NCBI GenBank assembly: GCA_905116865.2
Contig: CAJHNH020002086.1
Location: 36,001 to 100,000 of the forward strand
Origin: Candidula unifasciata
Taxonomy: Eukaryota > Mollusca > Gastropoda > Stylommatophora > Geomitridae
DNA length: 64,000 bases
Reading direction: 5' to 3'
The translations under genes and the position numbers were made by a program. Position 1 is the first letter of the stretch. Each line of letters begins with the position of its first letter. Below, piece by piece: positions 14,701 through 24,475 of the stretch. The notes under the pieces were generated by a model that was not told the DNA's origin, did no database searches, and was given only the letters and a program-made list of their open reading frames with translations.

Positions 14701-17700
14701 ACAAGCCGTACAATGGCAGTAGTTACTGCTTGAAACTGCGAACGTAGTGTTATGAATTGAAGACTTGAAAGCAATAAGGAGCCTTTCGCATGTTACAGGA
14801 TTGTGGCTAGGCCTATGGTCCATTAATGCCTTTGAGTGTTCTTTGCTTCTGGCAGAGTGTGACACTGCTTATATGGGGAGTGCCTTTTGTTCCTGGTTTG
14901 CTTCCAATAAGATGGATAGGTGTTTGGTCTGTTAAAGCCTTGGAGTGTTATTTGCTTCTGGCCATGGTTTGCTGGCACGTTTCCATCACATCTGGTCTTG
15001 CTAGTACATTATTCCATTGCCCAGCTTGTAATCTGAGTGTGACATTGTTTATAAGGGAAGGTGCCTTTTGCTTTTGGTTTGTGTTTGTTAAATGCTTTTT
15101 CATAAAATGGCACATAGTCAGGTGAAGCATCCAGGCTGGGAGTATGCCTTATTTATGCCTAGCATTTACTTGTAATGACTGCTGCTTACATCAGCGATGA
15201 AGTGCAGTTCTTGTGGGTTAGTGTTGGTGTTGGCAACTCTGCTGGCTGCCTATGGCATTTAGTGCATGTGTGAACTGCTGCATTTTGCCAGATCTTATCC
15301 GCTTCTCTGGTTTTCAGATAAAACAGTAATAGACTGATTTGCACTGGCACAGGAAAGAAACAGTTATAGGATGACTCATTTTGCCATGAAGTTGAACCTG
15401 TGACTAGTTTATGCCAAAAGGAAAGTTGGACTAAATACAATAATCAGAAGAAATAATAATGATTGAAGGGATGGGGGCCTAAGGTAAAAAAGGACAACAA
15501 CAAAATATTAAATTGGAAGAGTGTAAAAATTGTATGTAACACTAATAACACATTAGCACAGACACAGTTACACATAAATTATATGAATAACATGGCATAA
15601 TGATAGCAAAATGGGACCAACATAGTTCCGGTTATCAGGGAACTGCAGTGGTTAAAAACAAGTTTGTCAGAGTATTTTGAGTTATCTCTCAGATGATCAG
15701 GGATTTGAGAGACCCATTTTGGGTGTAAAAAAAAAGAATACACCCCGCCCCCAACAAACATGTTGTGAAAAGGGACTAATTAGGGGTATTTCCTTTGATC
15801 TCTGCGTGTGCCTACCTGAGATGTGTGGAACCAACAGTCTGCATACAAATAAACCAGATCTGTGAACTGGATGTGTATGCAGAACTCAGGTTCTGGAAGA
15901 AGACCAAAAACCAGAAGAACTTGTCGCCAGAGCTTACAGCCTATAAACACTAAGAAGAGTACAAAGAAGATATTTGTTGTTAATCGTATGTTATTTCTCT
16001 CTTGTGACATGTCATTGAAGTTGTTGGAATGATAATAATTGAATAAATGGTTTGCTGCCCTCAGCCCCTGCAAACTTACAACTGCATTCAAAAGATTCCC
16101 CTCTAGTCAACCTGGCCAGTATTCTCAAGCCTAACCTCAGACCCGAACTGCAGCTGAAGAAGCTCTGCAAAGCTCTTGGATATTCCCTGGAAATTGACGA
16201 CTTTACTAAAGTAATTACATTGTTCACTGTTGGCTGGGTGCAGATGTGTGTTTGATAGCAGCCGTAATTACATTGTTCACTGTTGGCTGGGTGCAGATGT
16301 GTGTTTGATAGCAGTCGTAATTACATTGTTCACTGTTGGCTGGGTGCAGATGTGTGTTTGATAGCAGTTGTAATTACATTGTTAACTGTTGGTTGGGTGC
16401 AGATGTGTGTTTGATAGCAGTTGTAATTACATTGTTAACTGTTGGTTGGGTGCAGATGTGTGTTTGATAGCAGCCGTAATTACATTGTTCACTGTTGGCT
16501 GGGTGCAGATGTGTGTTTGATAGCAGCTGTAATTACATTGTTAACTGTTGGCTGGGTGCAGATGTGTGTTTGATAGCAGCTGTAATTACATTGTTTACTG
16601 TTGGTTGAGTGCAGATGTGTGTTAGATAGCAGACATGATTACATTGTTCACATTGGCTGGGTGCAGATGTGGGTTTGATAGCAGACATGATTACATTGCT
16701 CACTGTTGGCTGGGTGCAGATGTGTGTTTGATAGCAGACATGATTACATTGCTCACTGTTGGCTGGGTGCAGATGTGTGTTTGATAGCAGACATGATTAC
16801 ATTGCTCACTGTTGGCTGGGTGCAGATGTGTGTTTGATAGCATCTATAATTACATTGAGTACAAGTGTGTGTTCATGATAGCAGCTGTGTCAGTAATTAC
16901 ATTGTTCACAGTTCATAATATGCAGGTTACCACTGTAGCATGTGTACATATGACTGAGTGTGCATACATGTTACACACACTGTTCTCTCTCTCTCTCTCT
17001 CCCCCCATCCCCATTTGGGATGTATGAGCTGCATCATTTGCTTGCTTGTCCAGTCTTCACAATCCAGCTGCAGTGTAATGATGTTTTTACTGAATTCCCC
17101 ATGTCATCAGAAACGTCCAGAGGGCACTGAGCATATTGTCAGGATTACAGTGGTGCAGGCTCAGGAGCAGCAGAGCTTTCATGGGAGCAGCAACACGGTG
17201 GACTCATCTAGAGACATGGCTGCCCTTGATGCTCTGAAGGTTTTGTTGGCCAAAGTCAAGGATGTGCACCCAGGCGGAGATGGGTACGTTTAAGGCTGAG
17301 TTCATTGTGCCTGTCTACTGGTTGTTTATGTGATTTTGAGTGATTGTCTGTCTGTTGGTTGTGTGTAGCTTTTGTGTGAAGAATATGTTCTAAGCTTAAA
17401 AAGCACCTGGAAGTCTTGTATCAACTTACTGTTAGAGAGCCTCCTTGAGTGGCAGTCAAAATCTGTGTTGCTTCTGTTGACTTATCTTCAGTACAAAGAA
17501 ACTGTGGGAGTCTTTTTCCTGGACTTATCACCAGTTAAATCATGTCTGTACCATATTTCCAGGATCAGATATGGGCAGACTGTGTGTGTCCTGTCTACGT
17601 GAGGAACTGGCTGGATACAGCCTCACTGCTAGCCGCCTGTTTCTTACTGAGAAGAGTTCTGTTGTAGTGGCGAGGTGTGACTGCATTGTAAGCATTAGCG

Positions 17701-18155
17701 GGTAACAATGACTGTGGATAGGGTATTGCGTAATATTTCGTGACTTGGCTGTTGAGCCCTTCTGTGAGCAGCTAGCATTGTAATAGAAGGTTTCGCACAA
17801 TACATTATCTGCATGAATGTGGTAAATATGAAGCAGGAATTGTTATCTCAGTGTTCAAAATGTAACCGGGGTGGCTTATTTGTAATAAATAGCAAACAAT
17901 AATAATAAAAGTAGAATACATTTTTCTTTGGCAATGGAAAGTGTGAGCGACAATTACAGCCATTACAGGCACACCTTGCCACTGTTTTATTGTCTGGTGG
18001 TGTCGCAGATCTTCTTGTGTAAGAGAGTAAACATATGTTTGATATGTCTCCAAAACAGTAGCTTTTGTCTCTTTTTGTTTCGCAGGCCGCAGGTGAAGAA
18101 GGAGCAGCTGCTGATCAGAGCTAGCATTGGCATGAAGGCCGACATCTCCAAGTAA
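1..18155 (+). CDS. stau: Staufen-like dsRNA-binding protein, 3' part (10 exons, 477 aa visible)
   Basis: Double-stranded-RNA-binding protein of the Staufen family, which binds structured mRNA in the cytoplasm for localisation, translational control or decay (family knowledge). Exons are 1-107, 2142-2407, 4272-4351, 5980-6204, 8443-8601, 9978-10130, 11816-11870, 16065-16210, 17111-17283 and 18086-18155. Every junction is GT-AG and every phase matches, giving one open frame to TAA at 18153. In window numbering dsRBD2 ends near residue 105 ([14 protein letters not shown]), dsRBD3 is about 133-201 ([28 protein letters not shown]), dsRBD4 about 243-312 ([32 protein letters not shown]), and a divergent dsRBD5 about 375-446 ([16 protein letters not shown]). 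The domain order and spacing are those of animal Staufen. The start codon and dsRBD1 lie left of the window. The introns are unusually rich in minisatellites. Family assignment is firm; the paralogue is not resolved. Confidence 0.93.
220..1210 (+). mobile_element. Decayed LINE reverse transcriptase fragment
   Basis: Discontinuous similarity: [20 protein letters not shown] near 235, then [14 protein letters not shown] and [20 protein letters not shown] at 1000-1130. The [15 protein letters not shown] and [19 protein letters not shown] signatures belong to RTE/BovB-like elements. Many stops. Lies in the first Staufen intron of the window. Confidence 0.7.
1316..1520 (-). repeat. Unclassified interspersed repeat R2
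   Basis: Reverse copy: on minus TTCACTGGCTGTGAACTCCA and TAGACTGTTGGTTCCTCGT. G-rich run at 1315-1329. Confidence 0.7.
1690..1990 (+). repeat. Degenerate tandem repeat, about 35-bp unit
   Basis: Variants of TTTACTGTGTCCCACACTTG with TATATG spacers, Staufen intron. Confidence 0.65.
2142..2407 (+). CDS. stau: Staufen exon b, core of dsRBD2
   Basis: Acceptor CCAACAG, donor G|GTATGT. Encodes [17 protein letters not shown] then [14 protein letters not shown], the beta strands and the KKxAK-like helix of dsRBD2. Between RYHHQY and CHYP there is an extra segment of about 20 residues ([17 protein letters not shown]) relative to the vertebrate arrangement, falling in the first loop of the domain. 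An acidic tail ([13 protein letters not shown]) ends the exon. Confidence 0.9.
2536..4205 (+). repeat. 47-bp minisatellite in Staufen intron
   Basis: Unit begins TTTTCTCTGCTGTCACTTTT and ends TTGTCATGTTATATG; roughly 35 copies with indels near 3050, 3280-3420 and 3990-4090. Confidence 0.95.
4272..4351 (+). CDS. stau: Staufen exon c, start of dsRBD3
   Basis: 80-nt exon between TCCTCAG and GTGAGG. It encodes the first helix of dsRBD3, [21 protein letters not shown], and ends at a codon boundary. dsRBD3 is the main RNA-binding domain in the family. Confidence 0.9.
4887..5150 (+). mobile_element. tRNA-derived SINE, family A
   Basis: Head with A-box-like TAGTGGCTACA and B-box GGTTCGAATCC. Body includes GTTGACCCAACCTTAAATG, CTGACCGCATCACTCACCAA and GAAGGCGTGGAGAAGG. 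Confidence 0.8.
5455..5775 (+). repeat. Unclassified interspersed repeat R2 split by poly-C
   Basis: ACTGGCTGTAAAATTTAGCG before and TTGTTCCAGAATTTGAGTTT after a 140-base C tract, then TTTTACAGATCTTTAC. Confidence 0.65.
5493..5634 (+). repeat. Poly-C tract, about 140 bases
   Basis: Almost only C with a few A and T. The G-rich strand could form quadruplexes. Length may be affected by sequencing. Confidence 0.9.
5980..6204 (+). CDS. stau: Staufen exon d, rest of dsRBD3 and linker
   Basis: 225-nt, 75-codon exon. Encodes [17 protein letters not shown] and [20 protein letters not shown], including the Lys-rich start of helix 2 that contacts the RNA phosphate backbone. A basic Pro/Lys linker ([18 protein letters not shown]) follows, resembling the nuclear-localisation-like stretch between dsRBD3 and dsRBD4. 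Donor GTAACG. Confidence 0.91.
6651..7110 (-). mobile_element. RTE-like LINE 3' end with AAGT tail
   Basis: Minus-strand frame from 7085 reads [35 protein letters not shown] and [20 protein letters not shown], the C-terminal part of an RTE reverse transcriptase. It ends WQTSTPR before a pure (AAGT)n tail at 6651-6681, a typical RTE terminus. Heavily 5'-truncated. Confidence 0.82.
7110..7570 (+). repeat. Degenerate minisatellite with acceptor-like units
   Basis: Units of about 35-50 bp around CACTTGGTTGCTTGTTTCAG and TGATGGTAGACAT. Several resemble the authentic acceptor of the next exon (TTGCCTGTTTCAG at 8430-8442). Confidence 0.8.
7630..8290 (+). mobile_element. Decayed LINE reverse transcriptase C-terminus
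   Basis: Contains [22 protein letters not shown] codons at 7865-7915 and a degenerate [20 protein letters not shown] tail region near 8220-8280. Stops and frameshifts throughout. Confidence 0.5.
8443..8601 (+). CDS. stau: Staufen exon e, first half of dsRBD4
   Basis: 159-nt phase-0 exon after acceptor CCTGTTTCAG. Encodes [18 protein letters not shown] and [13 protein letters not shown], the diagnostic Staufen dsRBD4 entry. Donor GTGACA is weak. The following intron contains the 45-bp array with acceptor-like units. Confidence 0.91.
8862..9510 (+). repeat. 45-bp minisatellite carrying a 3' splice-site-like motif
   Basis: Unit contains CTCTCTGTTTGCTTTTTCAG then TGGTTTATTCTATCAGAAG; about 14 copies, one broken by a C run at 9337-9350. 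Multiple of three, so open frames arise by chance. Confidence 0.93.
9573..9660 (+). mobile_element. SINE head fragment, family A
   Basis: CACCATGGTTTAGTGGCTGG followed by GTGGGTTCAGGTCCTG (A- and B-box-like). Body absent. Confidence 0.5.
9978..10130 (+). CDS. stau: Staufen exon f, second half of dsRBD4
   Basis: 153-nt phase-0 exon after CCCTCTAG. Encodes [20 protein letters not shown], the last strand and helix 2 of dsRBD4, then a Pro-rich linker. Donor GTTAGT. Confidence 0.9.
10240..11712 (+). repeat. 33-bp minisatellite in Staufen intron
   Basis: Unit ACTGACAACTAGAAACATGC plus TGTACCAGACTAA or TGTAACAGCCTGA variants, about 44 copies. The two variants alternate irregularly, pointing to conversion or block duplication. 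Ends in a CA/CG repeat at 11735-11780. Confidence 0.95.
11816..11870 (+). CDS. stau: Staufen exon g, 55-nt linker exon
   Basis: Short exon ([18 protein letters not shown]) between TTTTTTTCCCCAG and GTGAGT. It carries no domain, but its ends fit the phases on both sides (0 in, 1 out). Its size, between a 33-bp satellite and a 4-kb intron, makes it the least certain exon, although the splice sites are good. Confidence 0.78.
11945..12375 (+). repeat. Degenerate repeat, 55-60-bp unit
   Basis: Built on CTACTGAAATACTTGACT and GTGTCTAAGAGTG; about 7 diverged copies. Confidence 0.7.
12640..13010 (+). repeat. 30-bp minisatellite
   Basis: GGTAACAAACATACATTGTA plus GTTCTAGAAT or GTGGTAGAGT; the right half is nearly perfect, the left half decayed. 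Confidence 0.92.
13212..13653 (-). mobile_element. Possible solo LTR
   Basis: On minus begins TGTTAAGTCTTGGGGGAGAG, contains AATAAA near 13240-13235 and ends near CACCCAACA. Composition and layout resemble a gypsy-type LTR. An A run at 13600-13620 interrupts it. No 5-bp duplication could be confirmed. Confidence 0.3.
13655..15780. other. Intronic stretch, no gene
   Basis: Staufen intron. Contains loosely repeated segments (AGTGCCTTTTGTTCCTGGTT at 14876 and a variant at 15058) of an old unidentified repeat. No exon-like conserved coding signal seen. Confidence 0.5.
14601..14665 (+). repeat. C-rich tract
   Basis: About 65 bases of C runs broken by T, A or G, in the Staufen intron before exon h. 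Confidence 0.85.
15780..15965 (-). repeat. Unclassified interspersed repeat R2
   Basis: Reverse copy: on minus CACAGATCTGGTTTATTTGT and GCAGACTGTTGGTTCC. In the Staufen intron before exon h. Confidence 0.7.
16065..16210 (+). CDS. stau: Staufen exon h, start of dsRBD5
   Basis: 146-nt exon after GCTGCCCTCAG. Encodes [20 protein letters not shown] then DDFTK, the first helix of the C-terminal dsRBD5, a domain used for protein contacts or dimerisation in the family. The donor GTAATT is the first unit of a 53-bp tandem repeat that copies the splice site. Confidence 0.87.
16211..16860 (+). repeat. 53-bp minisatellite starting at the 5' splice site of Staufen exon h
   Basis: Unit GTAATTACATTGTTCACTGT then TGGCTGGGTGCAGATG and TTTGATAGCAGC; about 12 copies. 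The first GTAATT is the authentic donor. Confidence 0.92.
17111..17283 (+). CDS. stau: Staufen exon i, rest of dsRBD5
   Basis: 173-nt exon after TGTCATCAG. Encodes [20 protein letters not shown] and [18 protein letters not shown]. The HGxxxxVxSxxDMAALxxLK pattern matches Staufen dsRBD5. Donor GTACGT. Confidence 0.9.
18086..18155 (+). CDS. stau: Staufen terminal coding exon
   Basis: Acceptor TTTCGCAG. Encodes [20 protein letters not shown] then SK and TAA. The tail is basic, short and not part of a domain. The phase agrees with the previous exon. Confidence 0.85.
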
Positions 18156-18424
18156 ACAACCCCAGACATGCCGCGGACAGGACCACTGACTGTTGCAGAG
18201 TCCTGTAATAACAGTGTTTGTTTGACTCTTGAGTAACACCTGCATGTTAGCATGACAGTTGCTAGAATTGTGGAGGGAATAGCTGCTTGTACCCCCTAGT
18301 GTGGTTGTGTTGCTGGCTTGAGAACAGCAACCCTACTTTCCCTAGAGGTGACTGAAGGAAACCGGGTTCTCTTCTCAAGGAAGAAGGTTGTACAGAAACA
18401 TTTGTTTTTTAATTTATATGTTCG

Positions 18425-18935
18425 TCTTGTTTGTGCTCATATAGACTGGTTATCAGGCAGGTTATCATTTTGTTTGTGCTCATATAGACTGGTTATCAGG
18501 CAGGTTATCATTATGTAAGTACTCATATAAACTGGTTATCAGGCAAGTTATCATTTTGTTTGTGCTCATATATGCAGGTAATTAGATCGACTTGTCTGTG
18601 CTCATATAAACTTGTTATCAGATAGGTTGTGCTTACATTTAGACCAGTTATGAGATCATCTTGTCAGTGCACATATAGACTGGTTATTCAGCAGATGATT
18701 TTTTTGTTTGCACCTATAAATGCTGCCGCTGGTTATTAAATCATCGTTTTGTCACTTCTCATATAGAGTGGTTATCAGATCATCATCTTGTCAGTGCTCA
18801 TATAGACTGGTTACAGATAGTTTATGCTTACATAGACTGGTTGTCAGATAGTTTATTTGCTCATGTATGCTGGCTGTTAGATCATCATCCTGTCAGTGCT
18901 CATTTAGACTTATTATGAGATTCAGACTTCATTAG
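18425..18935 (+). repeat. Degenerate 45-bp repeat after Staufen stop
   Basis: GCTCATATAGACTGGTTATC variants, about 10 copies. Confidence 0.8.
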
Positions 18936-18999
18936 GGGATAGATGTCCAGTCGGAGAAGGCAGATGTCAATGTCTGGGGTTGGTGGAGTGTAGACATTT

Positions 19000-19410
19000 T
19001 ATGTCTATATGTCTATGGGCTGGTGGAGTGTGGAAGTTTTATGTCTACTGGCTGCTGAAGTGTGGACATATTATTTCTAGTGCCTGGTGGAGTGTAGAAA
19101 CATTATGTCTAGTGTCTGGTGAAATGTAGACATAATATGTATAGTGTCTGGTGGAGTGTAGACAAATTATGTCTAGTGTCTGTTGGAGTGTAGACATATT
19201 GTGTCCAGTGTCTGTTGGAGTGTAGACATTTTGTGTCTAGTGTCTGTTGGAGTGTAGACATATGTGTCTAGTGTCTTTTGGAGTGTAGACATGTCTAGTG
19301 TCTGTTGGAGTGTAGACATATTATATCTAGTGTCTGTTGGAGTGTAGACATATTATTTCTAGGTGTTGGTGGAGTGTAGACATATTATGTCTAGGAGTTG
19401 GTGGATTGTA
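19000..19410 (+). repeat. 30-bp minisatellite
   Basis: GTCTAGTGTCTGTTGGAGTG plus TAGACATATT, about 12 copies. Confidence 0.88.
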
Positions 19411-19599
19411 CATGATTCTCTAGCATATGACACATACAAGAACAGATGAAGATGAGAAAGCAAACTACATTGTCTATTTGTTACTGTTAGCTTGTTATCA
19501 TGAAAACAGTAAACTTTGCATAGTAGAGCCTTTTTTGTTTTCATCACACACACACACTCACACACACCCCACTCTGAGACTGGCAACTTTGCTAGGGCG

Positions 19600-19860
19600 A
19601 GGTACATTTCTGTGTGGAAGGATAGAAAGGTTTGCATCTGTGTAGGAGGGCGACAACCAGGTTACCATTTGTGTGGAGATAGGGCCAGTGCTTAACGTCT
19701 ATGTGGGAGTGGTGGAGAGACAAATTCAAATCTGTGTGGTGGCATAAGTTCACGTCTCTGTAGTTTACATTTGTGTGGGGAGAATGACAGAGGTTCACAT
19801 CTGTGTGGAGAGAGAGACAGGGAGAGACATTGGTATGCATTAGGGAAAGCAATAGGTTCC
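19600..19860 (+). repeat. Degenerate short repeat
   Basis: Diverged units around TTCACATCTGTGTGG. Preceded by a CA run at 19546-19568. Confidence 0.5.
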
Positions 19861-20814
19861 TTTGTGTGTGTGAGAGGTGGGCGGGGTGGGTTATAGAAAG
19901 AAATGTATTAACACATATGTGTTATTGGAAGTGTGGTTTCCTGTTGTAATACCCGTGTAAAATCATAGTTTTGCAGTTTGCAAGAGTTGTGATATCAAGT
20001 GTGGTGACAGGAGTAAAGGTTAATAATTCAGAAGTGCAGGTTGCATGAAGTTGCAGCACTTGAGAGAGCTGTGATCTGTCCCACCCAGCAGTGATATGAT
20101 AATCCACTGATTGATTGATTTATGAACAAATCTGTTGACTGCATGCAATCACAGAACTTGGGACTGATGTATCTTTTTTGTCTCCTGGCTGTTTGGCAGG
20201 AAATGTGGAGTGTTGCAGGGACACTAATGATACTGTACCGAATGCCTGTCACTGTCATCATTACTGTTAAGTCTAGAAGCTCTCAGAACCGCTACTGACC
20301 AACATACATACCCACACTGCTGTCTACTAGTGATCTGCAAATAGCTGATTAGGGCTTTGAAACCTTACACCTAAGTTAGTCTACAGTATGTTGCTCAGGT
20401 GTGGTTGAGTCAGTCCAGGTTAATAAGGTGCAGTTGAGTCGAGTCAGCCCAAGGTTGTACGGGGGTGGGGGTATTCATTGACGAGTTACTCCAGCATCGT
20501 GCCTGTTTGATCGAATCTGCTAAATATAGCAGATTTAATGCATGTCTGCATCACATAATGCTGGTCAGGATGAATCACTAAAGATGTGTGTTGCACTGTA
20601 ATAGAACTGCTGTGTAGTGCTATAATCATAGCTGCCTTCATTTGTTGACAGCATCAAAAGTCCAACTACAGCAACATTTAGGCCTTCCTGGAACAAATGT
20701 AGGCAGCACATACTGATTTTTGCACACACTGCTGCCAGCTGGGGGGGGTTTTCTACAGCAATCTCTGTATCACCAGCTGGCGGCAAAGGTGGATGTGCCA
20801 GAGAAGAAGTGTCT

Positions 20815-21112
20815 CATGGAGTGGAGAAATGGCTCACAGGGGGGAGAACTGGCTCACAGGGGGGAGAACCGGCTCACAGGGTGGAGAGCTGACTCAGAGG
20901 ATGGAGAACTGACTCAAAGGATGGAAAACTCGCTCACAGAATGGTGAACTGATTTAAAGGGTGGAAAACTAGCTCACAGAATGGTGAACTGACTCAGAGG
21001 GTGGAAAACTAGCTCACAGAATGGAGAACTGACTCACAGGGTGGAGAACTGACTTATAGGGTGGAGAGCTGACTCAAAGGGTGGATAACTGGCTCACAGG
21101 GAAGAGAAATAG
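20815..21112 (+). repeat. 20-bp minisatellite
   Basis: GACTCACAGGGTGGAGAACT and variants, about 14 copies. Confidence 0.9.
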
Positions 21113-21864
21113 GTTTCCTTCATTCAGTGTGTGTAGTACAGTGTAGAAAAGACTTTTTTAGGTGCACTTTTATTTCATCACCTGAGTCTTGTCAGTGCGG
21201 AGCTTGTTAGAGTTTGAGAACTTTATAGCCGGTCTGCAGAAAGTGAATGTGTCATAAGTGGATTAGATTGAGACCTCTACAGCGGCAATTTTTGTTCCTT
21301 TGAGACCAGTGCCACAGCCTCTGTAGTAGTTGTCATATCATGAACTAGTACTTGCGATCACTCCCTGACCATCAGGCATAACCTATGTTTGGAAATTGTC
21401 CACTTGATATTCTAAATTCTCATTTGTTCATTTTACTTGCTCACTTTTTTTTTTTTCATCTGATGTTGATTTTACTGGAGAACTCTTCCACTAATTAAGG
21501 AGTATTTTCAATACATTAAAGAAGGTGTGCCTGCTTTGCCATGAGCCTCTGGCTTTCTGACACACAAACCCTAAATGCCAGACACAGAGGTGGAGACAGG
21601 GTTTTATGTCTGTATTCTAAAAGGCACTGATCTGACACAAAGTGCTGTATCTGTATTATGAAGGGCACTGACTGACTGAAGCACAACATTGCCTTATGTA
21701 AAGGCCTGGGAATGAAGTTGCTTTGTCTCCCACACACTGCCTATCATAAGAGTGGACGATAGTGCTGATCTGACATTGTTTTAACCTTTGTGAATCCCTG
21801 TTACCTGTACCAGCCAGATAGCAGGTGTGCACAGTGAACGGTTGAGAATTAGTGTAATGTAAGA

Positions 21865-23165
21865 CAACATTGTTTGGACAGCTTAAAATGTAGAATTAGC
21901 CCCAGCAAGATGACAGAAATGTTTGGACAGCTTAAAATGTAGAATTAGCTCTAGCGAGATGACGGCAGTATTTGGACTGCTGTAAATGTTGAATTAGCTG
22001 TAGCAAGATGACATCATTGTTTGAACAGCTGTGAAAGTAGAATTAGCTTTTGCAAGGCAGTATTGTTTGAACAGCTGTAAGTGTAGAATTAGCCCTAGCA
22101 AGATATTAATGTTTGAGCAGCTGTAAGTGTAGAATTAGCCCGAGCAAGATATTAATATTTGAACAGCTGTAAGTGTAGAATTAGCCCTAGCAAGATATTA
22201 ATGTTTGAACAGCTGTAAGTGTAGAATTAGCCCTAGCAAGATATTAATATTTGAACAGCTGTAAGTGTAGAATTAGCCCTAGCAAGACATTAATGTTTGA
22301 GCAGCTGTAAGTGTAGAATTAGCCCTAGCAAGACATTAATGTTTGAGCAGCTGTAAGTGTAGAATTAGCCCTAGCAAGATATTAATATTTGAACAGCTGT
22401 AAGTGTAGAATTAGCCCTAGCAAGATATTAATATTTGAACAGCTGTAAGTGTAGAATTAGCCCTAGCAAGATATTAATATTTGAACAGCTGTAAGTGTAG
22501 AATTAGCCCTAGCAAGATATTAATGTTTGAGCAGCTGTAAGTGTAGAATTAGCCCTAGCAAGACATTAATATTTGAGCAGCTGTAAGTGTAGAATTAGCC
22601 CTAGCAAGATATTAATGTTTGAGCAGCTGTAAGTGTAGAATTAGCCCTAGAAAGACATTAATATTTGAGCAGCTGTAAGTGTAGAATTAGCCCTAGCAAG
22701 ACATTAATATTTGAGCAGCTGTAGGTGTAGAATTAGCCCTAACAAGACATTAATATTTGAACACCTTAAGTGTAGAATTAGCCCTAGCAAGACATTAATA
22801 TTTGAGCAGCTGTAAGTGTAGAATTAGCCCTAGCAAGACATTAATATTTGAGCAGCTGTTAAGTGTAGAATTAGCCCTAGCAAGACATTAATATTTGAGC
22901 AGCTGTTAAGTGTAGAATTAGCCCTAGCAAGACATTAATGTTTGAGCAGCTGTAAGTGTAGAATTAGCCCTAGCAAGACATTAATGTTTGAGCAGCTGTA
23001 AGTGTAGAATTAGCCCTAGCAAGACATTAATGTTTGAGCAGCTGTAAGTGTAGAATTAGCCCTAGCAAGACATTAATATTTGAGCAGCTGTAAGTGTAGA
23101 ATTAGCCCTAGCAAGACAATAATATTTGAGCAGCTGTAAGTGTAGAATTAGTAAGACATTTATGT
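21865..23165 (+). repeat. 46-bp minisatellite with GTAAGT in most units
   Basis: Unit AGCTGTAAGTGTAGAATTAG then CCCTAGCAAGACATTAAT; about 27 copies, left end diverged, centre nearly perfect. Confidence 0.94.
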
Positions 23166-23672
23166 TTAAACAGCTGTGAACATATAATTATCCTAGTGAG
23201 ACAGCATTGTCTGGACAGCTGCAGCAGAATAGAATATGTCTGTCTGTCTGTGTTGTAGCCTATCTTGTCTTATTTGCACAAGTATTTTCATTTGCATTGT
23301 TTGCTGTTGGTTTTCTGATAAAATTGCCCCATGAAGACAATGGGCGTGTTAGCTTCATAGTTTCTTTTGCTTTTGTTTCTTGTTTCTCATAAAGAAGTTG
23401 TGCTTTTATTGCTTGACTTCCTATGTCTGTTTGTTTAATGGTTGGACTTGTTGAGATAATCCATCTGGAAAGTACATGCTTCAGATGTCATTCATGCATT
23501 ATTATTATCTTGTAAATAAGATCATTGGTTTTGACAGTTCTCATTGACATGTTCAATTTGGTCCTTTATGGCCACAACTGAAACAAATTGTTTGAAGTTT
23601 TTTTGTTCTTTCTTTTTTTCAAAACAGCTCAGAACGAGTATTATTTTGGTAAAAGTTTGTTAAGAATTCATT

Positions 23673-23678
23673 AATAAA
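23673..23678 (+). promoter_or_regulatory. Candidate poly(A) signal for Staufen
   Basis: AATAAA in an A-rich segment, followed about 20 bases later by GTTTTT. It lies 5.5 kb after the stop codon, so the assignment is an inference. Confidence 0.3.
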
Positions 23679-23929
23679 AATAAAATTAAAAAACCATTTG
23701 TTGTTTTTCTGACCTGTTATCATTTACTGTTTAGTTATTCTTTGACTGCAATTAACGAATGCTGACTTAAGCGTAATTTGTTTTCTAGTTCTAAAACTGC
23801 TCTCTGCTTCATTTCTTGATTTTAGTTTCTATACTGGTCTTGTCTTTACAGTTGTTCGCCATGAATGTACTGTTCTGCAGGGTATGACTCTTTATGTGTG
23901 AGTATCAGATTATATGACTGACCTCCTAA

Positions 23930-24475
23930 CCATTTGTTTAAGAGCCATTATTTTGGAGCTACAAATTCTGTCAACAAAGTCTGTCCCATCTTGTGGCACT
24001 GATCATGTGTGGGAGTGCCATTTGTTGTTGAGCTACAAGGTCTTTCCAATCATGTGACACTGTAACCATGTGTGTGAGAGCCATTTGTTGTTGCACTACA
24101 AATTCTTGTTTCATCATATGCTACAAAGTATGTCCCATCATGTGACACTCTTTCCGTGTGTGTGTGAGAGCCATTTGTTGTTGCACTACAAATTCTTGTC
24201 TCAATGCTACAAAGTATGTCCCATCATGTAACACTCTAACCGTGTGTGTTGGAGAGCCATTTTGTTGTAGAGCTACAAAGTCTGTCCCATCATGTGACAC
24301 TCTTTCCATGTATGTAGTAGAGCCATTTTTCGTAGAGCTACAAAATTTGTCCCATCATGTGACACTCTAACCATGTGTGTGAGAGCCATTTGTTGTTGCA
24401 CTACAAATTCTTGTCTCATCATATGCTACAAAGTATGTCCCCTCATGTAACACACTAACCGTCTGTGTGAGTGCC
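23930..24475 (+). repeat. Diverged repeat of about 90 bp
   Basis: Units with GAGAGCCATTTGTTGTTGCA and CCCATCATGTGACACTCT. Confidence 0.75.

Larger units (their letters stand above)
18156..23700 (+). other. Probable Staufen 3' UTR / downstream region, minisatellite-rich
   Basis: No coding exon is seen. The stretch holds five or more tandem arrays listed separately. The first canonical AATAAA I found after the stop codon is at 23673-23678, so the 3' UTR could be about 5.5 kb, or could end earlier at a variant signal such as ATTAAA near 18737. Confidence 0.4.
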
